Assembly: GCA_035707805.1 (NCBI GenBank)
Contig: DASSTS010000027.1
Location: 1-43,965, forward strand
DNA: 43,965 bases
Direction: 5' to 3'
Origin: Castellaniella sp035707805
GTDB taxonomy: Bacteria; Pseudomonadota; Gammaproteobacteria; Burkholderiales; Burkholderiaceae_B
This document shows, piece by piece, positions 1 through 8,034 of this stretch. The number at the start of each line of letters is the position of its first letter. The first letter of the stretch is position 1. A program made the translations under genes and the position numbers. Under the pieces are notes generated by a model that did not search any database, was not told the origin of the DNA, and was given only the letters and a program-made list of their open reading frames with translations.

Positions 1-2
1 TA

Positions 3-155
3 GGCTATCTCGTGCTGATCGGGATCCCGGCGGCAATCATTTTGGGAAAGGCCGGGTACAGCAAGGCTTGGGTCATCTTGGCATTCATCCCGGTGGTGAA
101 CCTGATCGCGCTTTGGGTGTTTGCGTTTGCAAAGTGGCCAGCAATTCGCAGGTAG
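3..155 (+). CDS. C-terminal part of a small membrane protein (5' end outside window)
   Basis: An open frame enters from the left edge and stops at 153-155, giving the last 50 residues. Two hydrophobic stretches (LVLIGIPAAIILGKAG and WVILAFIPVVNLIALWVFAF) are separated by a short polar turn (YSKAW), and the protein ends in a basic tail (KWPAIRR). A turn of this kind followed by IPVVNL is common in small uncharacterised bacterial inner-membrane proteins, so two closing transmembrane helices are likely. No function can be given. It lies upstream of two decayed genes and may belong to the same accessory stretch. Confidence 0.5.
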   Translation, partial: GYLVLIGIPAAIILGKAGYSKAWVILAFIPVVNLIALWVFAFAKWPAIRR

Positions 156-196
156 CGCCTCCTGGCGTGAGTTCGCACTGTAGGCTGCGGCTCGGG

Positions 197-465
197 ATGG
201 ACCTCTGGGAAACCCTGATTGAGCGCAGTCAGATGACGGCTTGCTGTACGTTTCCACGCCATTTTCCTTTCCCGATGGTGACGCCCACTCAATCTACCTT
301 GCGCCGTTGCCAACGGGCGGATTTCGCGTAACAGACATGGGAAACACTCTCATGTCGCTGAGCTACGAAAATGACATCTCCAAGCTGAGGGACGGAACGA
401 GAGCCAAGGTCTTCAGCCAAATAATGAGCGGGCGGGATCTTGCTGACGAAGATGAGGTCGTGTAG
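197..465 (+). pseudogene. DUF1828-like gene, frameshifted and truncated
   Basis: Two reading frames each carry part of one protein. From the ATG at 197 the frame reads MDLWETLIERSQ. From about 232 a different frame takes over (DDGLLYVSTPFSFPDGD, then FRVTDMGNTLMSLSYEND) and runs to the stop at 463-465. The second frame has its own upstream stop at 220-222, so neither frame alone makes the whole protein. A TPF..DGD..YL...G.RVTDMG pattern is what I expect of the N-terminal domain of DUF1828 proteins, often found beside toxin-antitoxin or phage genes. The C-terminus is cut after EDEVV, where the sequence meets a toxin fragment in opposite orientation. The family name is from memory; the frame break is visible directly. 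Confidence 0.55.
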
Positions 466-632
466 TAGATGCCCCGTACCCCACCACGCTTACCGGTGCC
501 GGCGCGGCCCCATCGAACCTTGCGCAGCGGCGTGGCGCCAGGGATGACGTCCCCGGCTTCAGGGTTCTGCGCGATCCAGTCGATGAATGATGCACGCTCG
601 TCGTCACCCCAAACGGAACATCCATGCGGAAC
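462..632 (-). pseudogene. RelE/ParE-family toxin fragment
   Basis: The minus-strand frame contains FIDWIAQNPEAGDVIPG, then LRKVRWGRAGTGKRGGVRG and IYY, in the order and spacing of a RelE-type (COG4737-like) type II toxin. The family normally runs about 100 residues, beginning some 20 residues earlier and ending some 30 residues later with a strand that carries catalytic and packing residues. Here there is no plausible start codon before the tRNA, and the frame passes from IYY directly into sequence antisense to the DUF1828 remnant, so the C-terminal part is gone. No antitoxin gene is adjacent. It is very likely non-functional. Confidence 0.6.
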
Positions 633-692
633 AATGCGGAACGTCGCGCCACAACAACACACCAGAAATCTCCTAATGTGTTGATTTACAAC

Positions 693-777
693 TGGTGCCC
701 GAGGCCGGAATCGAACCGGCACGCCTTGCGGCGAGGGATTTTAAGTCCCTTGTGTCTACCGATTTCACCACTCGGGC
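693..777 (-). tRNA. tRNA-Leu(TAA)
   Basis: The minus strand folds as a class II tRNA. The acceptor arms GCCCGAG and CTCGGGC pair over 7 bp, the anticodon stem AGGGA/TCCCT holds the loop CTTAAAA (anticodon TAA), the variable arm is long, the T-loop contains GGTTCGAATCC, and the CCA end is encoded at 693-695. The 85-nt length fits tRNA-Leu. The 3' end faces the decayed accessory genes on the left, the usual orientation for integration at a tRNA 3' end. Confidence 0.96.
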
Positions 778-823
778 AAGGCGCCCATTGTAGCCGCACC
801 GGCCGGGCGTCGCGCAGGCCCTT

Positions 824-2242
824 TCAGCTGATCAGGCGCGCCAGGGTGCTGGCCACGCGCGAGGCCAGCTGCTTGCGCCACGCCGGGGCGCCGGGCGCCC
901 GGCACAGCGATTCCTCCCAGCCGTAGGCCGCCTGCACGGCCTGATACACCAGCCAGGGCACGGGCTCGGGTTCCCAGCGGCGCAGGCCGGACACGCCGGC
1001 CCGGCCGACCCAGGGCATGCGGGCCGCCAGCGTGTCGCGCCCGAGGATCAGGTCGGCCAGGGTGCGGCCGAACAGGTTCGAGGCCCCCACCCCGCCGCCG
1101 CCGTAGCCGCCGGCCAGCGCCAGGCCGCGCGCCGCGTCGTAGACGACGTGCGGCGCAAAGCGGCGCGACATGCCCATGGTGCCGCCCCAGGCGTGGGTCA
1201 CGCGCACGCCTTGCAAGGCGGGAAACAGATCGGTCATCAACTGCTTGCGCAACTCGAATTCCAGTCCGGCGGGATCGAAGTCATGGCGCGGCCGGGCGCC
1301 GAACCGGTAGCCGCCGCGCGCACCGAAGACGAGCCGTCCGTCGGCGGACCGCTGCCCGTAGGTGATGAACCGCCCGGCATCGCTGAACGCGGGCCGGTCT
1401 TCCAATCCGATGGCGTCCCACTGTGCGTTCGTCAGGGGCTCCGTGGCCACGATGAGACTCTGGACCGGCAGGTGATAGCCGGACAGCCCCGGCAGGCTGC
1501 CCAGGCTGCCCTCCAGCGCCGGCACGACGATGCGCGCGCGCAGCTCGCCCTCCGGCGTACGGATGCGGCGCCCATCCAGCGCCCGCACGGGGCTGCGCTC
1601 GAAGATCCGCGCGCCGCGCCGCTCGACCGCCTCGGCCAGGCCGCGCACCAGTCGCACCGGATCGATGACGGCGCAATGAGGGGAATACAGGGCGCCCAGC
1701 GGGCGGCGCATCCGCACGCGCGCCTCCAGCTCGGCGGCGTCCAGCCAGCGGTAGTCTTCCTCCGTATGCCCGGCCCGGCGTACCCTGGCCAGGGTCGCCT
1801 GCAGCAGGGCCAGCTGTTCGGGATAGCGGGCGGCGGCGAACAGGACGCCGCCCTTGTGCAGGCCGCAGTCGATGCCTTCTTCGGCCAGCACCTGCGCGAC
1901 GTGATCGACGATGCCGTGCAGCAAGGCATGGCCGGCGCGCCGTTGATCCTCGGGCAGCGTCGCCAGATAGCGGTCGTCGCCCGTCAGGCTGCCCTTGAGC
2001 CACCCGCCATTGCGTCCGGAAGCGCCGAAGCCGGCGGTCTGCGCCTCGACGACGACGACCGACAGCGAGGGATCGAGCCGCCGGAGATAATAGGCCGTCC
2101 ACAGGCCGGTATAGCCCGCGCCCAGGATGGCGACGTCGACGTCGCGCGCGCCGCGCAGGGGCTCGCGCGGCCGGACGTCCCCGGGCAAGGTGTCGAACCA
2201 GAGGCTGATGCCGCGATAGGGGTCGGGGGGCATTCGTGTCAT
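824..2242 (-). CDS. FAD-dependent amine/amino-acid oxidase (DAO family)
   Basis: A 472-residue flavoprotein of the D-amino-acid oxidase fold, resembling gamma-glutamylputrescine oxidase (PuuB) and related enzymes. The dinucleotide-binding motif is VAILGAGYTGLWTAYYL (GxGxxG at about residues 41-46), followed by VVVVEAQTAGFGASGRNGG, a hallmark of this family. Near the C-terminus LALAGGYGGGGVGASNLFG closes the FAD site. The start at 2242 gives MTRMPPDP; the frame extends further upstream but without family features, and no clear ribosome site precedes either ATG. It is divergent from an importer for cationic or polar N-compounds, so it probably oxidises the imported compound or a derivative. Electrons go to O2 or a quinone; the substrate cannot be read from sequence. 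Confidence 0.85.
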   Translation of the reverse strand: MTRMPPDPYRGISLWFDTLPGDVRPREPLRGARDVDVAILGAGYTGLWTAYYLRRLDPSLSVVVVEAQTAGFGASGRNGGWLKGSLTGDDRYLATLPEDQRRAGHALLHGIVDHVAQVLAEEGIDCGLHKGGVLFAAARYPEQLALLQATLARVRRAGHTEEDYRWLDAAELEARVRMRRPLGALYSPHCAVIDPVRLVRGLAEAVERRGARIFERSPVRALDGRRIRTPEGELRARIVVPALEGSLGSLPGLSGYHLPVQSLIVATEPLTNAQWDAIGLEDRPAFSDAGRFITYGQRSADGRLVFGARGGYRFGARPRHDFDPAGLEFELRKQLMTDLFPALQGVRVTHAWGGTMGMSRRFAPHVVYDAARGLALAGGYGGGGVGASNLFGRTLADLILGRDTLAARMPWVGRAGVSGLRRWEPEPVPWLVYQAVQAAYGWEESLCRAPGAPAWRKQLASRVASTLARLIS

Positions 2243-2375
2243 GGAGGATGGCCGCAAACGAGGCTGCCGGGAAGTTCCGGGAATCGGAACCCCAGGGCCG
2301 CCGCAGCCAGCATAGCCGCAGCGGCCCGCGCAGGACACGGCCATTCTGGATTTTCCAGCATACCAGCCGGGGCGC

Positions 2376-2423
2376 ATTGGACTCTTCGATACTTCCATAA
2401 TGGACCTTTGATGGGGTCCATTA
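2376..2423. promoter_or_regulatory. candidate operator between oxidase and ABC operon
   Basis: This divergent intergenic region (2243-2501) has no gene. It holds a perfect 9-bp inverted repeat, TAATGGACC at 2398-2406 and GGTCCATTA at 2415-2423, and a direct copy TTGGAC at 2377-2382. The block ATTGG..TCTT..TCCA.AATGGA at 2376-2404 recurs between the MocR gene and the enolase-superfamily gene (7921-7949). A direct repeat plus an inverted copy is typical of MocR-type sites. Binding is inferred, not shown. Confidence 0.55.
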
Positions 2424-2501
2424 ACACGGTTTAATGGCTCGTACGAAAGGCCGCAATGCGACATCGGGCGGTATCCATCAATCGTCGATAGGAGCAACAC
2501 C

Positions 2502-3569
2502 ATGTCAGGGATTTCGAAATCTGCAAGGCTGGCGACCGTCGCGGCTGCGCTGGCGGCGGCCTCGTACAGCGCGGGGGCCGGGGCGGCGGACCTCACCATC
2601 GCGTCCTGGGGCGGCGCCTATCAAAAGGCCCAGAGCGAAGCCCTGTTCGAGCCGGCCGCCAAGGCGCTGGGCATTCCGATCCGGCAGGTCAGCTACGGCG
2701 GCATGACGGACGTGCGGCTGCAGGTGCAGACGGGCGCGGTCACCATGGACATCGTGGCCAGCGGCTCGGGCAGCGCCGGACGCGCCGGCGCCGAGGGCCT
2801 GCTCGAACCGCTGGACTACAAGGTCATCGACATCTCGCACTTCTACCCGGGGATGGCCTCGAAATACTGCGTGGGCGGCGACGTCTTTTCCAACGTCTAT
2901 GCCTGGAACACCGAGAAATACGGCAAGAACGGCGGCCCCACGCCCAGCGGCTGGGCGGATTTCTGGGACGTCAAGAAATTCCCCGGCAAGCGGGCCTACC
3001 GGGGCGGCGTGGCCGGCTCGCTGGAACCGGCCCTGATGGCCGACGGCGTGCCGCCCGAGAAAGTCTACGAGGTCCTGTCGGCTCCCGGCGGGATCGAGCG
3101 GGCCATCAACAAGATCCGCGAGCTCAAGCCCAACATCGCGGTGTGGTGGACCTCGGGCGCCCAGCACGCCCAGCTCATGAAGGACGGCGAGGTCGACATG
3201 GCCACGGGCTGGAACGGGCGCTTCGACGACATCGCCAAGAACGGCGCCAAGGTGCGCTACACCTTTGCCCAGGGACTGCTCGACTCCGACTGCTTCGCCA
3301 TCCCCAAGGGCGCGCCCCACAAGGCCGAGGCCATGAAGTTCCTGGCCGAGATCAGCAAGCCGTCCTACCAGGCCGCCCTCACCAAATACATCACCTACGG
3401 CCCCACCAACAAGCAGGCCTACGAAGGCGGCCTGATCAGCGACCCGGTCGCCGCCAAGCTGCCGTCCTCGCCGAAGAACGCGGCGCAGCAGATCGTGCTC
3501 GACATCTCCTGGTACGAGCAGCACGAGAAACAGGCAGCCGCCCTGTATCAGGACATGATGATGGAGTAG
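2502..3569 (+). CDS. ABC transporter periplasmic substrate-binding protein (PotD/PotF type)
   Basis: A 355-residue extracellular solute-binding protein. Residues 1 to about 28 form a Sec signal peptide (basic N-terminus, alanine-rich core, cleavage near AGAA-DLT). The mature protein begins LTIASWGGAYQKAQ, the usual first strand of the spermidine/putrescine/opine-binding cluster, and ends with a helical LDISWYEQHEKQAAALYQ segment. AGGAG at 2490-2494 sets the start. It is first in a four-gene operon with an ATPase (3595) and two permeases. The family binds polyamines, opines, quaternary amines and some carboxylates, so the substrate is open. The operator-like repeats 80-125 bp upstream suggest substrate-dependent control. 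Confidence 0.9.
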   Translation: MSGISKSARLATVAAALAAASYSAGAGAADLTIASWGGAYQKAQSEALFEPAAKALGIPIRQVSYGGMTDVRLQVQTGAVTMDIVASGSGSAGRAGAEGLLEPLDYKVIDISHFYPGMASKYCVGGDVFSNVYAWNTEKYGKNGGPTPSGWADFWDVKKFPGKRAYRGGVAGSLEPALMADGVPPEKVYEVLSAPGGIERAINKIRELKPNIAVWWTSGAQHAQLMKDGEVDMATGWNGRFDDIAKNGAKVRYTFAQGLLDSDCFAIPKGAPHKAEAMKFLAEISKPSYQAALTKYITYGPTNKQAYEGGLISDPVAAKLPSSPKNAAQQIVLDISWYEQHEKQAAALYQDMMME

Positions 3570-3594
3570 CATCCAGCCATCAGGGGAGACGGGC

Positions 3595-4677
3595 ATGACA
3601 GAAACCACCCAGGAAGCCTTGCCGATCTCGATCACCGGCCTGAGCAAACGCTACGGCGCGGCCGTGGCCCTCGACCAGGTCGACCTCGACATCCGCAGCG
3701 GCGAGTTCCTGACCCTGCTCGGTCCCTCCGGCTCGGGCAAGACCACGCTGCTGATGGCCATCGCCGGCTTCATGCGCCCCGACAGCGGCAGCCTGAAGTT
3801 CGGCGACGCCGAGATGATCTGCGTGCCGCCCCACAAGCGGGACGTCGGCATGGTCTTCCAGAGCTACGCCCTCTTTCCGCACATGAACGTCGCGCAGAAC
3901 GTGGCCTTCGCGCTCAACTTGCGCAAGGTCCCGGCCGCCGAGGTGCGCCGCCGCGTCGAACAGGCCCTGCATACGGTCCAGCTCGACGGCCTGGGCGAGC
4001 GCGGCATCGAGCAGCTCTCGGGCGGCCAGCGGCAGCGGGTCGCGCTGGCGCGCGCCATCGTGTTCGAGCCGCGCATCCTGCTCATGGACGAGCCGCTGTC
4101 GGCGCTGGACAAGAAACTGCGCGAGCACATGCAGGTCGAACTGCGCCGCCTGCACGAGCTGCTGGGCATCACCACGGTCTACGTGACGCACGACCAGCGC
4201 GAGGCGCTGACCATGTCCGACCGCATCGCCGTCATCCACCAGGGGCGCGTCGCCCAGGTCGGCACGCCGCAGGACATCTACGAGCGGCCCGCCAGCCGCT
4301 TCATCGCCGACTTCATCGGCGAGTCCAGCTTCCTGCCGGTGCGCTTCGTCGACGGACACGCCTGGTGCGCGGAGCGCCTGCTCAAGCTGCCGGCCGGCGC
4401 CCGGCCCCGCGATCCCGCCGTGCTGATGCTGCGGCCCGAACACCTGCGCCTGACCGACGCCGCGGACGATCCCGAACTCAACACCTTCACCGGCACCCTG
4501 GACAAGATCATCTACCAGGGCGACAGCCATCTGCTGCTGGTGACGCTGCAGGGCGGCGTCGCGGTGGGCGTGCGCGGGCCCAGGCAGGACGGCCGCCAAG
4601 GCGGCCTGCCGCCCCTGGGCGCCACGGTCACGCTGGGGCTGCACCGGGACGGCACGGTGCTGGTGCCCGATGATTGA
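3595..4677 (+). CDS. ABC transporter ATP-binding protein (PotA type)
   Basis: A 360-residue cytoplasmic ATPase that energises the importer. Walker A is GPSGSGKTT (residues 43-51), the signature is LSGGQRQRVALARA (about 141-154), Walker B is ILLMDEPLSALD (about 161-172), and the H-loop lies in VYVTHDQREAL. The C-terminal ~110 residues (from about FIGESSFLPV) form the TOBE domain typical of the polyamine/iron/opine importer class. The ribosome site AGGGGAG lies just upstream at 3582-3588. The gene starts 25 bp after the binding protein and overlaps the next permease by 8 bp, consistent with one transcript. All catalytic motifs are intact. Confidence 0.95.
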   Translation: MTETTQEALPISITGLSKRYGAAVALDQVDLDIRSGEFLTLLGPSGSGKTTLLMAIAGFMRPDSGSLKFGDAEMICVPPHKRDVGMVFQSYALFPHMNVAQNVAFALNLRKVPAAEVRRRVEQALHTVQLDGLGERGIEQLSGGQRQRVALARAIVFEPRILLMDEPLSALDKKLREHMQVELRRLHELLGITTVYVTHDQREALTMSDRIAVIHQGRVAQVGTPQDIYERPASRFIADFIGESSFLPVRFVDGHAWCAERLLKLPAGARPRDPAVLMLRPEHLRLTDAADDPELNTFTGTLDKIIYQGDSHLLLVTLQGGVAVGVRGPRQDGRQGGLPPLGATVTLGLHRDGTVLVPDD

Positions 4678-5590
4678 ATCCATCGTCCGCGCGGCGCCCC
4701 GCAACCGGCCCGGCCCGGCCGGCAACGCCGCGCGGCTGCGCCGGCAGGCCATGCTCGAGCGGCTGGGCCTGTTCGGCCTGTGCACGCCGGCGCTCGCGCT
4801 GATGACGCTCATCATCGTGGTGCCGATCTGCTGGCTGTTCTGGCTGTCCTTCATCGGCAGCGACGGCGGGCTTTCACTGGAAAACTACCAGCGCATGCTC
4901 GCCAGCCGGTCCTATCTGCAGGTCTTCGTGCAGACCTTCGAGATCAGCGCCTGCACCACCCTGCTGTGCGTGCTGCTCGGCTACCCCCTGGCCTACTTCC
5001 TGGCCTGCCTGCCGACCCGGGCCGCCAACCTCTGCATGGTGGCCGTGCTGGTGCCTTTCTGGACCTCGCTGCTCGTGCGCACCTATGCCTGGCTGGTGCT
5101 GCTGCAGCGCAAGGGCCTGATCAACGAATGGGGCATGGCCGCCGGCCTGTGGGATTCCCCGCTGCCGCTGGTGCACAATTTCGCGGGCACCCTGATCGGC
5201 ATGGTGCACATCATGCTGCCCTTCCTGGTGCTGTCGCTGTACGGCGCCATGCGGGCGGTGGACGCCAACTGCCTGAAGGCCGCAGCCAACCTGGGCGCGA
5301 GCCCTTCGCAGGTCTTCCGGAAGGTCTTCTTTCCTCTGTCCCTGCCGGGGCTGCTGGGCGGCATGCTGATCGTCTTCATCCTGTCGCTGGGCTTCTACGT
5401 CACGCCCGCCATCCTGGGCGGCGGCAAGGTCATCATGGTATCCATGCGCATCGCCTCGAACATCGAACTGTTCGTCAACTGGGGGGCCGCCAGCGCGCTA
5501 GGGGTGGTGCTGTTCGTGCTCACCATGCTGGTCCTGGCCCTCGCCTCGCGCCTGTCGGGCGCCCAGGGCCTGCACGGAGGAAAGCGATGA
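4670..5590 (+). CDS. ABC transporter permease 1 (PotB type)
   Basis: A 306-residue inner-membrane permease with about six transmembrane segments, the first at FGLCTPALALMTLIIVVPIC. The EAA loop that contacts the ATPase is present as LKAAANLGASPSQVFRKV, followed by a hydrophobic C-terminus. The N-terminal ~30 residues are basic and cytoplasmic. It overlaps the ATPase gene by 8 bp and the second permease by 4 bp (ATGA), so translation is coupled. It pairs with the 5587 permease to form the heterodimeric channel. Confidence 0.93.
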   Translation: MIESIVRAAPRNRPGPAGNAARLRRQAMLERLGLFGLCTPALALMTLIIVVPICWLFWLSFIGSDGGLSLENYQRMLASRSYLQVFVQTFEISACTTLLCVLLGYPLAYFLACLPTRAANLCMVAVLVPFWTSLLVRTYAWLVLLQRKGLINEWGMAAGLWDSPLPLVHNFAGTLIGMVHIMLPFLVLSLYGAMRAVDANCLKAAANLGASPSQVFRKVFFPLSLPGLLGGMLIVFILSLGFYVTPAILGGGKVIMVSMRIASNIELFVNWGAASALGVVLFVLTMLVLALASRLSGAQGLHGGKR

Positions 5591-6408
5591 GCTCCTGGCT
5601 CGACCGTCCCGCCTGCGACACCCAGATCACCCACCGCCAGCGCCTGTGGCTGTACGCCGTGGCGGTGCTGGTCCTGGTGTTCCTGGTCGCGCCCACGCTC
5701 ATCGTGATCCCCATGTCGTTTTCCGATTCCAAGTTCCTGGAATTCCCGCCGCAGCACTGGTCCCTGCGCTGGTACGCGCACTTCCTGACGTCGCCGGAAT
5801 GGATGCAGGCCACCTGGACCTCGGTCAAGGCGGCCCTGGGCACGATGCTGGTGGCCACCCCCTGCGGCGTGGCGGCGGCCTACGGCCTGCACACCTCGGG
5901 CATGCGGGGCCTGCGCATGGTCTACCTGCTGCTGATCACCCCCATGATCGTGCCGGTCATCCTGCTGGCCATCGGCGCCTTCTACGTCTACGCGCGCCTG
6001 CACCTGCTGAACACCATCCCGGGGCTGGTCCTGGCGCACTCGACGCTGGCCATTCCCCTGGTGCTGATCGTCGTCGGCGCCGGGCTCAAGTCCTACGACA
6101 TGGACCTGGAGATGGCCGCGCGCAACCTGGGCGCCTCGCGCCTGCAGGCTTTCATGAAGATCACCCTGCCCCAGATCCGCTATTCCGTGATCACCGGCGC
6201 CCTGCTGGCGTTCCTGACCTCGTTCGACGAGGTCGTCATGGCGCTGTTCATCTCGGGCGGGCAGAATTCCACGCTGACGCGCAGCATGTTCAACTCGCTG
6301 CGCGACCAGATCGACCCCACCATCACGGCGATCTCCACCCTGCTGATCCTGATCACGTCGGGGCTGCTGATCGCCGCCCAGTGCTTCGGCAAGCCGCGCC
6401 GCCCCTGA
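5587..6408 (+). CDS. ABC transporter permease 2 (PotC type)
   Basis: A 273-residue permease beginning at the ATG that overlaps the previous stop codon. It opens with MSSWLDRP, then a transmembrane helix (LYAVAVLVLVFLVAPTLIVI). The EAA motif is LEMAARNLGASRLQAFMK, followed by LPQIRYSVITGALLAFLTSF, characteristic of PotC/PotI proteins. The same frame is open far upstream, but that part is only the shadow of the first permease. Its last 56 bp overlap the 3' end of the convergent MocR gene, and I see no intrinsic terminator between them. Confidence 0.93.
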   Translation: MSSWLDRPACDTQITHRQRLWLYAVAVLVLVFLVAPTLIVIPMSFSDSKFLEFPPQHWSLRWYAHFLTSPEWMQATWTSVKAALGTMLVATPCGVAAAYGLHTSGMRGLRMVYLLLITPMIVPVILLAIGAFYVYARLHLLNTIPGLVLAHSTLAIPLVLIVVGAGLKSYDMDLEMAARNLGASRLQAFMKITLPQIRYSVITGALLAFLTSFDEVVMALFISGGQNSTLTRSMFNSLRDQIDPTITAISTLLILITSGLLIAAQCFGKPRRP

Positions 6409-7888
6409 ACGATTCCAGCACCTGCGCCAGCGCGTCGATGCCGGCCGCGATCTCGGGCGGCCTGACCGTGCTGAATCCCAGTACCAGCCCCTGCTGCGCC
6501 ACCGGCGCGATGCAGTAGCGGCCGATGGGCGAGACCGACAGGCCGCGCTCCGCCGCCGCCGCGCTGACGGCGGTCTCGTCCAGGCCCTCGGCCAGCAGGC
6601 CGACCGTATGGAATCCGGTGCCCGTGGGCTGGACCTCCAGCAGGCCGCCCAGCCGCCCCGACGCCGCCTCGATCAGGGCGTCGTGCCGCGCCGCATAGAG
6701 CTTGCACATGCGGCGGATGTGCGTGGCGAAATGGCCCTCGTCGATGAAATCGGCCAGCACCGCCTGCAGGCTGGTGGGCACGCCGTGCAGGAACGAACCC
6801 CACACCGCATGGAACGTGTCCACCAGGATGGGCGGCACCACGACGTAGCCCAGGCGCAGCGCCGGGAACAGGGACTTGCTGAAGGTCCCCACGTAGAGGA
6901 CCCGCTCGGTCGTGTCCAGGCTCTGCAGGGTCGGCGGGGGCACGCCCTGGTAGCGGAAATCGCCGTCGTAGTCGTCCTCCAGGATCCAGGCGTCGCTGTG
7001 CTCGGCGGCCTGCAGCAGCTCGATGCGCCGCGCCAGGCTCATCGTGTGGCCCATGGGCTGCTGGTGCGAGGGCGTCACGAAGGCCAGGCGGAACCGCGGC
7101 GCCTGCCGCAGCCCCTCGTCGACCCGCATGCCCTCGCCGTCGACGGACACGGGCACGCAGCGCATGCCCGCGGCGATGAAGCTGTTGCGCGCGCCGATGG
7201 CCCCCGGGTTTTCCAGCCACACCGTGTCGCCGGGATCGAGCAGGATGCTGCAGGCCAGGTTGAAGGCCTGCTGGGCGCCGCTGACGATGAACACCTGGGC
7301 GGGATCGCAGTCCAGGCCCCGGTTGCCCTTGAGGTGGGCGGCGATGGCCGCCCTGAGGGGCGCGTGGCCCTCGGGATCGCCATAGCCCATGATCGCGCCC
7401 CGGGCGCTGCGGAAATGCCGGGACACCAGCCGCGTCCACTGCGCCATGGGAAAGGTGTCGAAAGCCGGCGTGCCCGTGGTGAAGGCCCGCCGCTCGTGGG
7501 GAATGCGGCTGCCGAAATGGCCGATCGCCTGTTCCATGCAGCGCGACAGCCGCAGATTCTCGCGGCGCAGGGCGCGCTTTTCCGTGGTGGGCACCGGCAG
7601 CCGGTGCAGGTGATGGCCCAGCTGCGGACGGACGAAGGAGCCGGCCCCGGTGCGCGATTCGATCAGGCCTTCCTCGGCCAGCCGCTCGAAGACGTGGTTG
7701 ATGGTCGTGCGCGACAGCGACAGGTCGGCGGCCAGGGTCCGGGTCGAGGGCAGGCGCTCGCCAGCCGAGAGCGAGCCGGAAAAGATCATCTTGCGGATCG
7801 CGGTGCAGACCTGCGTGCTGATCGTGGCGTCCGATGTCCGGTCGATGGTGATCGAGGCCAGCAGGGCGCCTCCGGCTATCTTGACCAT
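6353..7888 (-). CDS. MocR-family transcriptional regulator (GntR helix-turn-helix + aminotransferase domain)
   Basis: A 511-residue PLP-dependent regulator. Residues about 20-85 are a GntR-type winged helix (SAGERLPSTRTLAADL and EGLIESRTGAGSFV). A linker leads to a fold-type I aminotransferase domain with GYGDPEGHAPLRAAIA, ILEDDYDGDFRY and the PLP-lysine motif GTFSKSLFPALRLGY (Lys about 338). MocR proteins usually sense an amine or amino-acid-like ligand through PLP and often control the adjacent divergent operon, here the dehydratase-ALDH-GMC set. The shared motif at 2376 and 7921 suggests it also controls the oxidase and importer. The last ~17 residues lie antisense to the permease gene and look non-conserved. 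Confidence 0.92.
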   Translation of the reverse strand: MVKIAGGALLASITIDRTSDATISTQVCTAIRKMIFSGSLSAGERLPSTRTLAADLSLSRTTINHVFERLAEEGLIESRTGAGSFVRPQLGHHLHRLPVPTTEKRALRRENLRLSRCMEQAIGHFGSRIPHERRAFTTGTPAFDTFPMAQWTRLVSRHFRSARGAIMGYGDPEGHAPLRAAIAAHLKGNRGLDCDPAQVFIVSGAQQAFNLACSILLDPGDTVWLENPGAIGARNSFIAAGMRCVPVSVDGEGMRVDEGLRQAPRFRLAFVTPSHQQPMGHTMSLARRIELLQAAEHSDAWILEDDYDGDFRYQGVPPPTLQSLDTTERVLYVGTFSKSLFPALRLGYVVVPPILVDTFHAVWGSFLHGVPTSLQAVLADFIDEGHFATHIRRMCKLYAARHDALIEAASGRLGGLLEVQPTGTGFHTVGLLAEGLDETAVSAAAAERGLSVSPIGRYCIAPVAQQGLVLGFSTVRPPEIAAGIDALAQVLESFRGGAACRSTGRRSAAPT

Positions 7889-7920
7889 GCCTCATCCTCC
7901 GTGCGTGGAATGGCGTGCAT

Positions 7921-7950
7921 ATTGGTATCTTAATTTATCCAGAATGGATA
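7921..7950. promoter_or_regulatory. candidate MocR operator/promoter region
   Basis: In the 146-bp divergent gap between MocR and the enolase-superfamily gene, ATTGGTATCTT (7921-7931) is followed by the palindrome TATCC-agaat-GGATA (7936-7950). The arrangement matches the block at 2376-2404, with ATTGG and AATGG 22 bp apart here and 23 bp apart there. A further ATGGGTAT follows at about 7954. No convincing sigma-70 pair stands out. Confidence 0.5.
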
Positions 7951-8034
7951 TTCATGGGTATGCCGCTTTGTCCCTATGATCGTGGCTGTACGCGGCGGAT
8001 CGTCCGCCGGCGCCGCACGGGACTGCGCATACCC

